DNA from: Candidatus Woesearchaeota archaeon
GTDB lineage: Archaea > Nanobdellota > Nanobdellia > Woesearchaeales > SM23-78
DNA length: 36,567 nucleotides
Assembly (NCBI GenBank): GCA_016932315.1
Contig: JAFGDD010000001.1
Span: forward strand, 1-36,567
Reading direction: 5' to 3'
A model generated the notes under the pieces. The model was not told the origin of the DNA. It worked only from the letters and a program-made list of their open reading frames with translations, and made no database searches. Position 1 is the stretch's first letter. Each line of letters begins with the position of its first letter. Below are positions 7,726 through 17,117 of this stretch, in pieces. Position numbers and translations under genes: made by a program.

Positions 7726-8649
7726 CTACCTACTAGTTTGTGCAGGCCTTGCAACTAACTTGCGTAATGATTCAATGTAATCCTCAAGAGGATTGGCAAT
7801 TGCCTCCTTGCTTATGTACTGGAGTGCCTTGAAAGAGGCATTATAATAATCTCCTACGCCAATCCTTTCAACAACATCCTCTTTGTACTTTGAGGTTTCA
7901 AGGAAAGGCAGTATGCTGTCGATGAACAAGAGCGCTTTCAAGTCATTCAGTCCTTCAAAATTATTTATTTGCGACTTTACTTCATCAGTCTGGAATAAGC
8001 TGTAAACCTTTTTCCCCAGTGAATCATAGAAAGGGTCAAGATTCTTTAGATTGGTGAATTCGTCGCGTGCACTAGTGTTGCCAAGGCGATACTTTCTCTC
8101 ACTATTCACTCTTATCTCATCTGGCTTAAGGAAATACCTCTTTTTCACGTTAGAGGCAAAATAAATTCCTGCATACCTTACAAGTATGCCCATGTCAGGG
8201 TCAAGGAGTGGGTCAACCTTCTCGATCTCTTGCGCCAAGCCATAAAGCTCGTCGCTAAATCCATTATCATCAATCAGCACCTTTGTCAGGTAGTCAATGA
8301 ACACTATGCCTTTGAAAAAGTCTTCCTGCCTCAGGATGATTCTTTGGTTGATGGTGCTCTCAGCCACCAGTTTCTGCAGGAATATGCTCTCGACAGGGTC
8401 AAAATTCATGGAGAACTCCTTGTTTGAGGTGTTAGGGATGTTTTTCAGGAAATAGCCTATGCGCTTCTCAGGTTGGGTTTCAAGGAATATTTTACCGTCA
8501 ATATCCTCAAGGTTCGATTTCCTGTATGACTGCTTGATGTCAGAGATGAGACTGGCTAGGTCTTGTTCCTGTAATCTCGTTGGGTCGCTCATTTTTCTTT
8601 TCACCTTTCTAACTTCTTTTTGACCTTTGTTGTTCTCTGCTTTTACCAT
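7726..8649 (-). CDS. Unknown helical protein in the ubiquitin-like cluster
   Basis: 307 residues, predicted mostly helical and soluble, with a basic N-terminus (KGQKEVRKVKRK) and no cysteine motif or transmembrane segment. I do not recognise a family. It starts 14 bp after the upstream gene and has GAGAAG before ATG, so it is co-transcribed with the E1/JAMM genes. An adaptor, substrate or regulatory role would be guesswork. Confidence 0.7.
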   Translation of the reverse strand: MVKAENNKGQKEVRKVKRKMSDPTRLQEQDLASLISDIKQSYRKSNLEDIDGKIFLETQPEKRIGYFLKNIPNTSNKEFSMNFDPVESIFLQKLVAESTINQRIILRQEDFFKGIVFIDYLTKVLIDDNGFSDELYGLAQEIEKVDPLLDPDMGILVRYAGIYFASNVKKRYFLKPDEIRVNSERKYRLGNTSARDEFTNLKNLDPFYDSLGKKVYSLFQTDEVKSQINNFEGLNDLKALLFIDSILPFLETSKYKEDVVERIGVGDYYNASFKALQYISKEAIANPLEDYIESLRKLVARPAQTSR

Positions 8650-8663
8650 GATATCTTCTCATT

Positions 8664-9725
8664 TTATTTGCTAATCATTACGTTCTTGTCTCCGAATTTG
8701 AAATAAAGCCTGTCCTTTCCTGTCAGGGAAAAGATGAAGCTGATATCATCATTGAATTTACCCATGTTCTTAATGTACTGCTCAAGGTATTTTTCAGTGT
8801 AGTTGCTCTTTACAAATGGCCTTAACAGCTCAGGCACTTCTTTTGATTTGTAGTTAATCTTGACTCCGAGGCTTCTGTTCCTATTTTGAGGAGTCTCAAT
8901 GCGAGTGTCCTTTCCGCAACGATAGAGAATGGCATCGGTAATATCATCCTTTTTCAGGGTTTTCCAGTAGCTGCTATAATAACCTGATGCCCTGCGGCAC
9001 TCCCGCACCAAGAGACTCTGCTTATACCTGGTTATTTTCTGGGCATTTCTTACATCAACATCTGCAGGCACCAGCAAGAATAATCCGAACTCAGATAGCG
9101 CGAGCTCATCTGTGATTTTCTTGTTTAACTCTTTTGTGAACAACTTAGGGATAATCAGCCTTCTTTTGTTCGCAGCAAATGAATAATTTTTATTCTCAGA
9201 ATGAAACACTAATGAGTTTATGCTGCTATTCTTATCTTTTTTTTGAGCAGGCTCATGGATTTTCATCATCACCGGAGCAAGGCTCTGGGAATTTGAAAAG
9301 CATTGATACAAGTCAAAAAGCGCTTCTTTGCCGAATGAGCTCATCACAGGAAAATATTTCTTGATATGCTGAGGTGTTTGCCTATCGCTGCTCTTAAAAT
9401 AATCATGCAGTATCTTCTCTTTTTCTGTCACTAGTATCTCAAGCTTGCCAATCTCTCTTGCAAGCCCTGGATCGCTTTTTGCAAATGATTCAAGCTTTTT
9501 CAGCTGGGCCTTATACTTATCCTCAAGAGGCTCAAGAGAGATTTCAAAATTGTCAAGAGCCTTGATATACTTTGACCTGATGCTTTCAGTCTCCCTTAAG
9601 ATGCCCTGCAGGGTAATATCATCTGTTATTCCATATTCTCTCAGGCTATTTGATTTTTTTCTTTCCAATATGCTAACAGAATCATTTATTTTTGTTTTGT
9701 TATCATTTTTCTTACTCCTGCTCAT
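8664..9725 (-). CDS. Unknown protein directly after the E1-like gene
   Basis: 353 residues. A basic N-terminus (SRSKKNDNKTK) leads into a helical, probably coiled-coil stretch (about 40-110), then a mixed domain with aromatic-rich strands (FLLVPADVDV, YFKFGDKNVMI). I recognise no known family, ring-finger cysteines or membrane segment. Its ATG lies 4 bp after the E1-like stop, with AGGTGA just upstream, so the two are translationally linked. By position it is a candidate E3-like or adaptor component; that is inference from context only. Confidence 0.7.
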   Translation of the reverse strand: MSRSKKNDNKTKINDSVSILERKKSNSLREYGITDDITLQGILRETESIRSKYIKALDNFEISLEPLEDKYKAQLKKLESFAKSDPGLAREIGKLEILVTEKEKILHDYFKSSDRQTPQHIKKYFPVMSSFGKEALFDLYQCFSNSQSLAPVMMKIHEPAQKKDKNSSINSLVFHSENKNYSFAANKRRLIIPKLFTKELNKKITDELALSEFGLFLLVPADVDVRNAQKITRYKQSLLVRECRRASGYYSSYWKTLKKDDITDAILYRCGKDTRIETPQNRNRSLGVKINYKSKEVPELLRPFVKSNYTEKYLEQYIKNMGKFNDDISFIFSLTGKDRLYFKFGDKNVMISK

Positions 9726-9729
9726 TTTT

Positions 9730-11424
9730 TCACCTCACAGGTTTTTCATAAAGATGCTTCATTTTTTCAGGCCATTTTTTTATGGCTTTCTTGTCCTTGT
9801 AGCACTCGCACTTCCTCTTTGCAACAGGCAAGGCTCCTACCCTGTATTCGTCCTCGCTCATGTATTTTAGCTCATAACTGACTGGCTCACCATATTTTTC
9901 AGGGTTAAGCACCCTGATGGCTTCTCCAAGGGCAATGCCTGCAATTGCCATGTTTGAGGTTATGACGCTGGCTTGCGGAGCATATATGCAGCTGTGTGAC
10001 TCTTGAGTCCTTTGCTTTGCCTCCAATGCGTACTTGTCAATCTCCCTCTGGCAATTAAGACAGGCTGTTATGCCTGGCACGCTAACATTCACGTGGCCGC
10101 TGTTATGGCTAGTCCCAGAGCTTATGAGCGGTATCTCATATTTTATTGAGTAATAGTTAAGCAATGCCCTTGTTTTGTCGTTGTCAACGCAATCAACTAT
10201 CAGGTCTATCTTGTTCTTCTCAAAGAAATCATCATAATTAAGGTCAATGAACTCCTCTATTCCCTTGTAATCAACTTTTGGGTTGACTTTTTTGAGCTCT
10301 GTTATAAGGGCGGGCGTCTTAGACCTTCCAACGCTGTTGTAAAAGAAAGGCTGCCTGTTGAGGTTGGTGGATTCAACCTTGTCTTTGTCAAAGATTATGA
10401 GCTTTTCAATTCCAGCCATTGCCAAGCCCAAGCCCATGAAGTTGCCTAGTGCTCCTGCACCTATCATTAAGACATTTTTATGCTTTAATACATCATTCTT
10501 TAATACATCATTTCCTGCTTCCTCATTCTTCTTTATCTCAATCTCTCTCTTATTATCAAACCTTTTTTCAGAGTAAAAGCTGTGAACCACCAGGTCATCA
10601 ATGACTTTCTCGTTTCTTATGGGCATGATGTACTTCCTTGCTTCATCAACTGCAAGCGCGCTCACAGCCATGCCTGTAATTGGGTTTTGTTCCTTGCTGT
10701 TCATGTCATAAAAAACTATGTTGCGCAGCAGCTTCTCTACTTCCTCACCTTTTTTCTTATTGTTTGGGTTGTTAGGGTTGAAAACTCCCATCTTTCCAAT
10801 ATTCTCAGCAGAAGACACGCTGATGAACAAGCACTTGTTTCTTGCAGAATAATCAATAAGCTCTTTCTTGGATGCAGAATCATTTGTTGCGTCTATTATT
10901 ATGTCTGGCTTTTTCATGACACTAAGATTCTTATCTCTTGATAAGTTAAGATTAAGGCCATAAGCATCTACTGTGGGGTTTATTTTGTTTGCAAAATCAG
11001 CTATTATCCCTGCTTTTGAAACCTCTTCGTTTGTCTCTGGGAATATGAATCCGTAAGAATAATCATTATTCTCCATTTTCTCTGCCGACTCAATCCTGTC
11101 AGTGTTATCTGAGCCATAAATTTCTATCTCACCAAAGCCAAGGGCTGCAAGGCTGATGGCAACATAATCAGCTAGCACTCCTGAGCCAGCCACTACCACC
11201 TTTGCGTTCTTCAACTTGTCCTGGTTCCATCCTTCTATTAATTCCTGCCTGTTATACCTGTTTTCTATTACGCTTTCCAAAACCTGGTCTAAGGTTTGCT
11301 CAGCCCTCTCTCCCTGCCTGCTTTCTTGGATTCTCTCCATGGCTCTTTGCTGCATTCTTTGGTTAGTTCTGCCTTGCGCTCTCATTTTCAACTCCTCTGT
11401 TAATCTGTCCGGAGGTATGCTCAT
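9730..11424 (-). CDS. E1-like enzyme with two ThiF adenylation domains in one chain
   Basis: 564 residues. A helical, Gln/Arg-rich N-terminus is followed by a first Rossmann/ThiF domain (about 70-300: VVVAGSGVLADYVAISLAALG) lacking the NxNRQ and catalytic residues, so probably inactive. A second ThiF domain (about 315-540) looks active: MIGAGALGNFMG nucleotide loop, IIFDKD, STNLNRQ, GRSKTPAL and VDCVDN. Zinc cysteines CLNC and CEC are present, and a Cys in ESHSCIYAP occupies the place of the conserved Cys in MoeB/Uba4-like proteins. Inactive-plus-active adenylation domains in one chain recall eukaryotic Uba1 rather than single-domain MoeB/ThiF. It is expected to adenylate the C-terminus of a ubiquitin-like protein. 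Neighbours are JAMM and E2-like genes. Confidence 0.85.
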   Translation of the reverse strand: MSIPPDRLTEELKMRAQGRTNQRMQQRAMERIQESRQGERAEQTLDQVLESVIENRYNRQELIEGWNQDKLKNAKVVVAGSGVLADYVAISLAALGFGEIEIYGSDNTDRIESAEKMENNDYSYGFIFPETNEEVSKAGIIADFANKINPTVDAYGLNLNLSRDKNLSVMKKPDIIIDATNDSASKKELIDYSARNKCLFISVSSAENIGKMGVFNPNNPNNKKKGEEVEKLLRNIVFYDMNSKEQNPITGMAVSALAVDEARKYIMPIRNEKVIDDLVVHSFYSEKRFDNKREIEIKKNEEAGNDVLKNDVLKHKNVLMIGAGALGNFMGLGLAMAGIEKLIIFDKDKVESTNLNRQPFFYNSVGRSKTPALITELKKVNPKVDYKGIEEFIDLNYDDFFEKNKIDLIVDCVDNDKTRALLNYYSIKYEIPLISSGTSHNSGHVNVSVPGITACLNCQREIDKYALEAKQRTQESHSCIYAPQASVITSNMAIAGIALGEAIRVLNPEKYGEPVSYELKYMSEDEYRVGALPVAKRKCECYKDKKAIKKWPEKMKHLYEKPVR

Positions 11425-11483
11425 AGTATTTCTTTTTCACCTGTTTTCTTTTCAATCCATTCTCAATTCTTTTTTTCATCCAA

Positions 11484-14120
11484 TCATTCATCCTTCACAT
11501 AAAATATTCTGTACCACTTCTTTCCCTTCTTCCCATTTTCGAGGTTTTGCTGATGGTCTCGTACATTAACTTGACCTTTCTGGTAGTAGGCATGGTATTG
11601 CGTGTTTCGTGGGTTGATAGGTTTCTTCTTCTTTGCTTCATCCTCCTCTGCTCTTGCAATATCATCCCAAGGATTAGAGCCAGTTGACTTGTCTTTACCA
11701 TTGCCGCGCGAATGCTCCTTGATTTTTTGCTCTCCATTGTTTTTGCTTTCTGCCTCTCTTGATTTCTTCTCACGGTCTGACTTATTTTCCTTGCCTGAAT
11801 CTTCATTTCCTTCTTTCCCTGCTTTCTCTCTCTTGTCTTTTCCCTCTTTTCTTTCGCTTAGCCTTTCCTCTAAATCAATTTCATCAATGCGTTCTTTTTC
11901 CCTTTCATCATTCTTCTTTGCACTTGCTTTTGATCTAAAATCATGCACATAAGGAGGGTCATCTATGAGATGCCTTACTCCGCCAGGGTGTTGATATATT
12001 ATCCTGTATCCTTCATCATCATAGATATCATCATCCTGCCTTACAATACCGCTGCCTTCTTTCTTGTTTGTCCAGGGCTTTCTGAATGGCTTGGTGATGA
12101 AGCTCCACAATGAATCGCGCTCAGAATGCTTTTTCTTGTCTTCTTCTGTGTAATCACGCAATGCTTTTTTTACATCCTGGAATTTTTTGTAATTAGGGGC
12201 ACTGATCAAAAGGCAGGGGAAGAGGCTTTCCTCAATTAGCTTGTCAACCTTTTCCTCTCCAACTTCCTCACTAGTATATGAATCAACAAATTTAGTAAGC
12301 AAATCCAGCATCCTCTTCTTGTTTTGGCTCATCCCCTTTATTTCCTTTTTTTCATTCTTCTGCTTTTCATCATGACTACTTTCATTGTCATTCTTGCTTT
12401 CACTCCTCCTCTGTTTCTCAAGCCTTTCTGCTTCAAGCTTGTAAGAGTACAAGTCAATTGTAAGCTGGTTAACTATGTTAAATCTCTCTGGATAAAGAAA
12501 GAACTCATGGCTTGATTTTCCCTTTGAGCCAAACTTAAGCTCTAGTAATGACGAGTCAAGGAATGATATCTTGTTGGTTGCTGAGATATTGCTCAAGATT
12601 CTTGTCATTAAGCCTTTGTACTTGTGGTTTTTCTGCTGCTTGTAATCTGTCATGCTTTCCATGGCGTAATAGGATAATGCTTTGGTGGCAAGCACTGCTT
12701 CTGAGAATGATTCTGCCAGTTTCAGGGTTTTTTTCCTGTATTCAGTTATAACTTTCTCAGCATTACTGACAAACCCGGCCCTGTCAATCTTATTCTCGCT
12801 AAGCTCCTTGAATGTATGGCTGAAGTCTATCATGAACTGGGTGCATAAAAGGTTTCTTAACTCATTGATTTCGAGCTTTCGGTCCTTATCAAAATAAATT
12901 TTGCAATCAGTATCTGTCAATGCATTGAGAATGTTCTGACCTATTTCTTCTTCCTTGTCCTTGACTTTCTCTATAACTTTTTTTACAGCTGCATTATTCA
13001 GGCGCCTGTCTGCGCTGTCCCTGAGTATATCATACCTATATTGTGATGGTTTTGCAAGTAAGAACTTGACAATGGTGCTTACTCCTAATGAGCCTTCTTG
13101 GCTTCGCAGGTACTCAATTGCTGCCTGGCTAAAGTTATTTATGACTCCAGTGTACTGGGATGAGAATTGCCTTCCGTTAGCATCAACATTATCATTACCA
13201 TCATCAAGCACTTTATTTATCTTTTCATCCCAAGATTTATCTGACTCATTATTAACATTATCTTTGCGCCAGCTATATGCTGATTGTTTTCCAAGCGAGT
13301 GCCTGAACTTGGCAGGATTTTCCTCCCACTCAGGGCATCCTTGGCTGAATGAGGCATAATCCTCATTTGGAAATATCAGTTTCCTATGAATGTCTTTTTC
13401 AACATGAGAGATTAGAAATTCCAGATCTTCATCTGTGTCAACCACTTCCAGTTTTGGCCTGATGGGCTCGTCAAGCTCGTATGAATTGGTTCTTTCATTA
13501 TATGTCTTGCTCCGCCTCTCAATATAGTAGTTTCCCATGTTATTTACAACCATGCTAAATGCATATGGTTTGCCTTCTTCTTTTTTCAATATTTTAGGAT
13601 TGCTCTCTTTGAATTTTTTTGCATCTATACCCCTGATTGTAATGGTGTCTAACTTAACCTCGCCTGCTGTTTCATCTGCTATGTAAACAATTTCCTTGTT
13701 TCTGTACATGGTTCTTGGTGAGACTGATTGGGTGACAACAACAAAGTTGTCCTTGTCCCAACCTGAGTGGAAGGGTTCCATGTCTCCGTGGCTGTGCCAC
13801 CACCCAACTATCTGGTAGCCCTGCGGCTCCATCATCTTGGAAGCATTATACACTGCCTCATCAGTAACCCTGACGTGGGCTGAGTTTACTATTTGCTCGT
13901 CTGCAAAATAAAGGTTGGTTATTACTCCGTCAAGGCTGTCCTTGGGCATGAGCAGGTAGCCGTAGCATTCCATTCCAGAGCCTGCTATTCTTGAGCAGAG
14001 CTTGGCGTAAGTCTTTATCATCTCAAAAGTTCCTCTGGTGATTCTAAGAGTGTCTTCTGAGAATGTTTTCTTATTTGGGTCTGATTTTAGTTCTTGGAGT
14101 ATTTTGAGGTCTACTTCCAT
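11484..14120 (-). CDS. Large JAMM (JAB/MPN) metalloprotease
   Basis: 878 residues. The N-terminal JAB domain (about 25-170) has a complete JAMM signature: Glu51 in MECYGYLL and HSHGDMEPFHSGWD (His109, His111, Ser119, Asp122, i.e. HxHx7Sx2D). Such enzymes cleave after the Gly-Gly of ubiquitin-like proteins or remove them from targets. The rest is long and unusual: a mixed region to about 320, helical segments to about 680, then a very charged Lys/Glu-rich stretch (about 730-830) that is probably disordered, and a short conserved-looking tail. GGGGTGA lies before ATG 14120. Its position between E2-like and E1-like genes points to a processing protease or deconjugase. Only the JAB part is recognised. 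Confidence 0.85.
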   Translation of the reverse strand: MEVDLKILQELKSDPNKKTFSEDTLRITRGTFEMIKTYAKLCSRIAGSGMECYGYLLMPKDSLDGVITNLYFADEQIVNSAHVRVTDEAVYNASKMMEPQGYQIVGWWHSHGDMEPFHSGWDKDNFVVVTQSVSPRTMYRNKEIVYIADETAGEVKLDTITIRGIDAKKFKESNPKILKKEEGKPYAFSMVVNNMGNYYIERRSKTYNERTNSYELDEPIRPKLEVVDTDEDLEFLISHVEKDIHRKLIFPNEDYASFSQGCPEWEENPAKFRHSLGKQSAYSWRKDNVNNESDKSWDEKINKVLDDGNDNVDANGRQFSSQYTGVINNFSQAAIEYLRSQEGSLGVSTIVKFLLAKPSQYRYDILRDSADRRLNNAAVKKVIEKVKDKEEEIGQNILNALTDTDCKIYFDKDRKLEINELRNLLCTQFMIDFSHTFKELSENKIDRAGFVSNAEKVITEYRKKTLKLAESFSEAVLATKALSYYAMESMTDYKQQKNHKYKGLMTRILSNISATNKISFLDSSLLELKFGSKGKSSHEFFLYPERFNIVNQLTIDLYSYKLEAERLEKQRRSESKNDNESSHDEKQKNEKKEIKGMSQNKKRMLDLLTKFVDSYTSEEVGEEKVDKLIEESLFPCLLISAPNYKKFQDVKKALRDYTEEDKKKHSERDSLWSFITKPFRKPWTNKKEGSGIVRQDDDIYDDEGYRIIYQHPGGVRHLIDDPPYVHDFRSKASAKKNDEREKERIDEIDLEERLSERKEGKDKREKAGKEGNEDSGKENKSDREKKSREAESKNNGEQKIKEHSRGNGKDKSTGSNPWDDIARAEEDEAKKKKPINPRNTQYHAYYQKGQVNVRDHQQNLENGKKGKKWYRIFYVKDE

Positions 14121-14198
14121 CTTGTTTTCACCCCGATGCGAATCTTTTCATTAGTTCCATTATTTTCACTCTTTGGCTTTTTTCTGCTTGTCTTTTTT

Positions 14199-15836
14199 CT
14201 ATTCGAAATCGTTCAAGCATACTAATCTCCTCCTCTGCACTTCTTGTTTTGAGATAAACTCATAGCCATTTTCCATGATGAGTTGATGATAAGGGTTGGT
14301 TCCTGTTCTGTAGCCCATCATCAGGGTCTTTTTTCCCTGGTCAAGAAGCCTTAAGATGACTTGGTCTGGCGGTAATGACCTGACTCTTTCAATAACCTGG
14401 CTTCCTCCTCCGCCAACGCAAATCTCTTTATAGCCCTCAGTGTATCCTAAAAATGGATGTTTGTATTTGTGCATAATCATTGGGTTGCTTATTTCAAAAC
14501 TGCCGTAGGTCTGCCTTATTCTGACGCCTATCTTTGCTGGGGCAAAAGCAACGTATTTTTCAGTTCCTCTGGTGTGCGGGCTTTTCAGGGCGTAAGGTGG
14601 TGTGGTCACATAAACATAATAAGAACCCTCTTTCACAGTGAAGCCTGCTCCTTTTCTTTCATAATCCCTTAGCTTTGCTATTTTTTCCAGCTCGCTCTTT
14701 TCTTCTGCAATCCTTTGCAATTCCTGGTTCTGGAACTCATAATGCTCTACAGCGTCTGATTTTATTTTCTTCTCAATAAGCTTCTTGTACTTGCTTACAA
14801 TCTCTTCCCTGAATTCAGGGCTATCCCTTCGATAGTAGGGCAGATAGTAGCTTCCATTAATCATGAGCTTGGCTTCTCGCAGCTTATTCCTTATCCTTGA
14901 CCTGCATTTTTTCTCTATTTGGAGTATATTCTCCCTGATGTACCTGTTGATTTGGTCGGGCGGGGTGTCTGGCCTGAACCTTTGAAGATTGTTGTAGAGT
15001 TCAGGGCTCATGTATTCCCTGAAGTATGAAATGAATTCATGCACACTTATGATGTCATAAACCTTTTCTCCTATGAGCATGATGTTTTCTGAGAGCAGAC
15101 TGTTGTTGAGTATTGAGTTATCGTCAAGCTTTTCAAAGCTGCGCTGGCGATTAGTTTCTACAGGAGCCCTGTTTCTTCCCATGAGAAGGTCAACTATTCT
15201 TTCCTCAACAGCATTTCTCTGTTGTGCTCTTGGGCTCGGCCTTGCACGCGATTTTATGCGCTCGTAAGCCTTGTATTCCTCGTCGAGCTGCTTGAGCATC
15301 TGCTCCTTTGTTCTTCTAACATGGTCTAGCAATTCCCTTGTAATCCTCTGCATGGTTCTAGAATTAGTGGCTGGCTGATCTTGTGTTTCCTCATCGTGGT
15401 AGCGGCGCCTATCGCTTCTTTGGCTGTGGTTGCGTCTTTGTTCCTCATTGTGTTCTTGAAGAATTTCGTCGATTCCCTCCTCAAGCCTTTGGGCTGTGAT
15501 TTCCGGGAGGACGTTGTTAACTATGAGGGATAATACCTTGTTTTGCTCTACTTCTTTCTTAAGCAGGTCCCTTGATTTGAATTCTGTGGCAAGCTTTTCC
15601 TGGACATACCTTGCTTCATAATCCTCAAACTCACCGGAGTAATGCCTGAAATACATTCTTTCAAGCTCTTTTGGGCTGCATATTTCTTCAAGTGAATACT
15701 TGTTGCCTGTCAGTTCAAGGAAATTATTGCTTGCTTCTGTCATCTTGTTTGGCTGGATAAGGCGGCCGTTAAAGATTATTAACGGAGTGTCTATCTGGAA
15801 TATGTACGGAGGGGGTATGTTCATTTGAATTGCCAT
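14199..15836 (-). CDS. Protein with possible E2 (UBC)-like C-terminal domain
   Basis: 545 residues. An N-terminal region of unknown fold is followed by an Arg/Gln-rich disordered linker (about 130-225), helices, and a C-terminal domain (about 400-540). The latter shows a strand meander (SYYVYVTTPPYAL, KYVAFAPAKIGVRIR) leading to His460-Pro461 and Cys473 in HPFLGYTEGYKEICVG. E2 enzymes have the same order: HPN, then about ten residues, Gly-x-Ile-Cys-Leu. The late NPYHQL is also E2-like. I infer a divergent E2 that accepts the modifier on Cys473. This rests on motif spacing, not alignment, and alternatives exist. It precedes the JAMM gene by 78 bp. Confidence 0.6.
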   Translation of the reverse strand: MAIQMNIPPPYIFQIDTPLIIFNGRLIQPNKMTEASNNFLELTGNKYSLEEICSPKELERMYFRHYSGEFEDYEARYVQEKLATEFKSRDLLKKEVEQNKVLSLIVNNVLPEITAQRLEEGIDEILQEHNEEQRRNHSQRSDRRRYHDEETQDQPATNSRTMQRITRELLDHVRRTKEQMLKQLDEEYKAYERIKSRARPSPRAQQRNAVEERIVDLLMGRNRAPVETNRQRSFEKLDDNSILNNSLLSENIMLIGEKVYDIISVHEFISYFREYMSPELYNNLQRFRPDTPPDQINRYIRENILQIEKKCRSRIRNKLREAKLMINGSYYLPYYRRDSPEFREEIVSKYKKLIEKKIKSDAVEHYEFQNQELQRIAEEKSELEKIAKLRDYERKGAGFTVKEGSYYVYVTTPPYALKSPHTRGTEKYVAFAPAKIGVRIRQTYGSFEISNPMIMHKYKHPFLGYTEGYKEICVGGGGSQVIERVRSLPPDQVILRLLDQGKKTLMMGYRTGTNPYHQLIMENGYEFISKQEVQRRRLVCLNDFE

Positions 15837-15945
15837 CTTGCTTTCCTCAGCGGGTTTTTAGTCAGCTCGTGGATTAAAACTAAAAAATTTAAAAAGATAA
15901 AAATGAAAAAATAAAAAAACAAAAAATATTTTGAATTGTTCTGGC

Positions 15946-16503
15946 TTATTCTTTGCATTTCTTCTCCAGTCCGCCTTCCTCGTGGGTGACGATTGCTATG
16001 TCTGCGTAGTTGTACTTGTAGGTTCCACCTTCAGCTTCTCTTTCCTTGGTTATCAGGTAGTTTTCCAAGGTATCTGTCTTGAGCCTTTCGTTGTGGAAGT
16101 TGTAGAAGTCGTTGATGATGGCCCTGTAGTCTGTCCTGCGCATTCTCTCTTTAATGGCGTCGACAATGTTTTTCTCTTCCTTGGTTGTTGCTACTTCGTC
16201 GCTTATCAAGTACTCTACTGTTTCTATCATTGGCTTTTGGAGGTATGCCCTGTCAATTTTCTTGACAATTCTGGCTGGTGTCAGCCCTCCTCCGACTGCA
16301 ACCAGAGTTGCCCTTTCATAGTCTACTGATGCATCTCTCTCTACTCTTGCGCTGTCATTTGGCGCTGGCGCATGGTAGCCTGAGGATGCAGGGGTGCTTC
16401 TGCTTCTGCTGTCACTTGAGCTTCTGCTGCTTGGGCTTTCACTTGTGTCTCTGGTTGATCGGCTGGGTCTTGAGATGACCTCACCTGTGTCGTAGCTTCC
16501 CAT
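15946..16503 (-). CDS. Candidate ubiquitin-like modifier precursor with Gly-Gly tail
   Basis: 185 residues. The first about 55 are Ser/Arg/Pro-rich and disordered. The remaining about 120 residues are mixed alpha/beta (ATLVAVGGGLTPARIVKKI, VEYLISDEV) and end in YADIAIVTHEEGG plus LEKKCKE. A strand followed by Gly177-Gly178 and a short basic tail is what a JAMM protease would trim to expose a di-glycine end. I cannot show a beta-grasp fold by eye, so this is a hypothesis supported by being the first gene of the E2/JAMM/E1 cluster. GGAGAAGG precedes ATG 16503. It could instead be an unrelated structural protein. Confidence 0.55.
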   Translation of the reverse strand: MGSYDTGEVISRPSRSTRDTSESPSSRSSSDSRSRSTPASSGYHAPAPNDSARVERDASVDYERATLVAVGGGLTPARIVKKIDRAYLQKPMIETVEYLISDEVATTKEEKNIVDAIKERMRRTDYRAIINDFYNFHNERLKTDTLENYLITKEREAEGGTYKYNYADIAIVTHEEGGLEKKCKE

Positions 16504-16732
16504 TTTTCCCTTCTCCGCGCTTTAAGCCCGCTCGGCTTTGTTGTTTTTTGCTATTTTTTTAGAGCTCTCGCTAAGTCTGATGTTTCTCGACCCTTATTTT
16601 TTAGAGTCCACTTAGAATTATCAGCTTATATTGTTTCAAGTTAATCCTAAGTGGTCGGTTTTTTTATTGTGAATGTGAGTTTAGTATTTTTGTGTGATTT
16701 TTTTGTGTTGGTGGATAATTCTGGCGAGCGTA
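16504..16732. promoter_or_regulatory. Intergenic region before the ubiquitin-like cluster, with an inverted repeat
   Basis: CCACTTAGAATTA (from about 16609) and TTAATCCTAAGTGG (near 16641-16654) form an imperfect 14-15 bp inverted repeat with about 20 nt between arms. It could be a terminator for the upstream small gene or an operator for the cluster start. Poly-T and poly-A runs flank it. I see no clear TATA box at the usual distance from ATG 16503, so the promoter is uncertain. Confidence 0.4.
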
Positions 16733-17107
16733 TTATGCTTTTGCAAGCAAGTGTTCAAGGTTTTCTTCTCGTGCGACCCTATTGTAGCTTCTCTTGCACA
16801 TTTCTCCGTATTCTTTATCCCTGAGATAGGTTTCATAGTCAATACCTGAATTTGTTTTGTTTGCGCCAGAACTAGTTCTGTTTTTGGTTTCTGTTTCAGC
16901 ATCGGCCTCGGTTTTGCTCATCTCAATCATAAGTGGGAGCGCATCATATATATACTTTATGTACATAAAGACGTATGAAAACGTTTCGTATATATTGATT
17001 CTTTTTTGGGCATTGTTTTGCATGCTTTTCAATATGGAATGCCAGCTTTCATATAAACCATTGTTGTAGGGTTTTCTACAATTATTTTGACTCAAATCCA
17101 TCCTCAT
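16733..17107 (-). CDS. Small hypothetical protein after the PHP gene
   Basis: 124 residues if read from ATG 17107, 10 bp after the PHP stop codon. The N-terminal half is aromatic and helical (ETFSYVFMYIKYIYDALPL) and the C-terminal half polar and charged. A TATA-like GTATATATATG (about 16946-16956, minus strand) lies within the frame and could drive a shorter leaderless product from ATG 16930 or 16921. I recognise no family, and the start is genuinely ambiguous. Confidence 0.45.
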   Translation of the reverse strand: MRMDLSQNNCRKPYNNGLYESWHSILKSMQNNAQKRINIYETFSYVFMYIKYIYDALPLMIEMSKTEADAETETKNRTSSGANKTNSGIDYETYLRDKEYGEMCKRSYNRVAREENLEHLLAKA

Positions 17108-17117
17108 TTCATCTCTT

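Noticed and set aside
11495..11952. Extra open frames overlapping the JAMM gene tail
   Set aside because: They arise from the biased Lys/Glu-rich codons of the real gene and encode low-complexity sequence.
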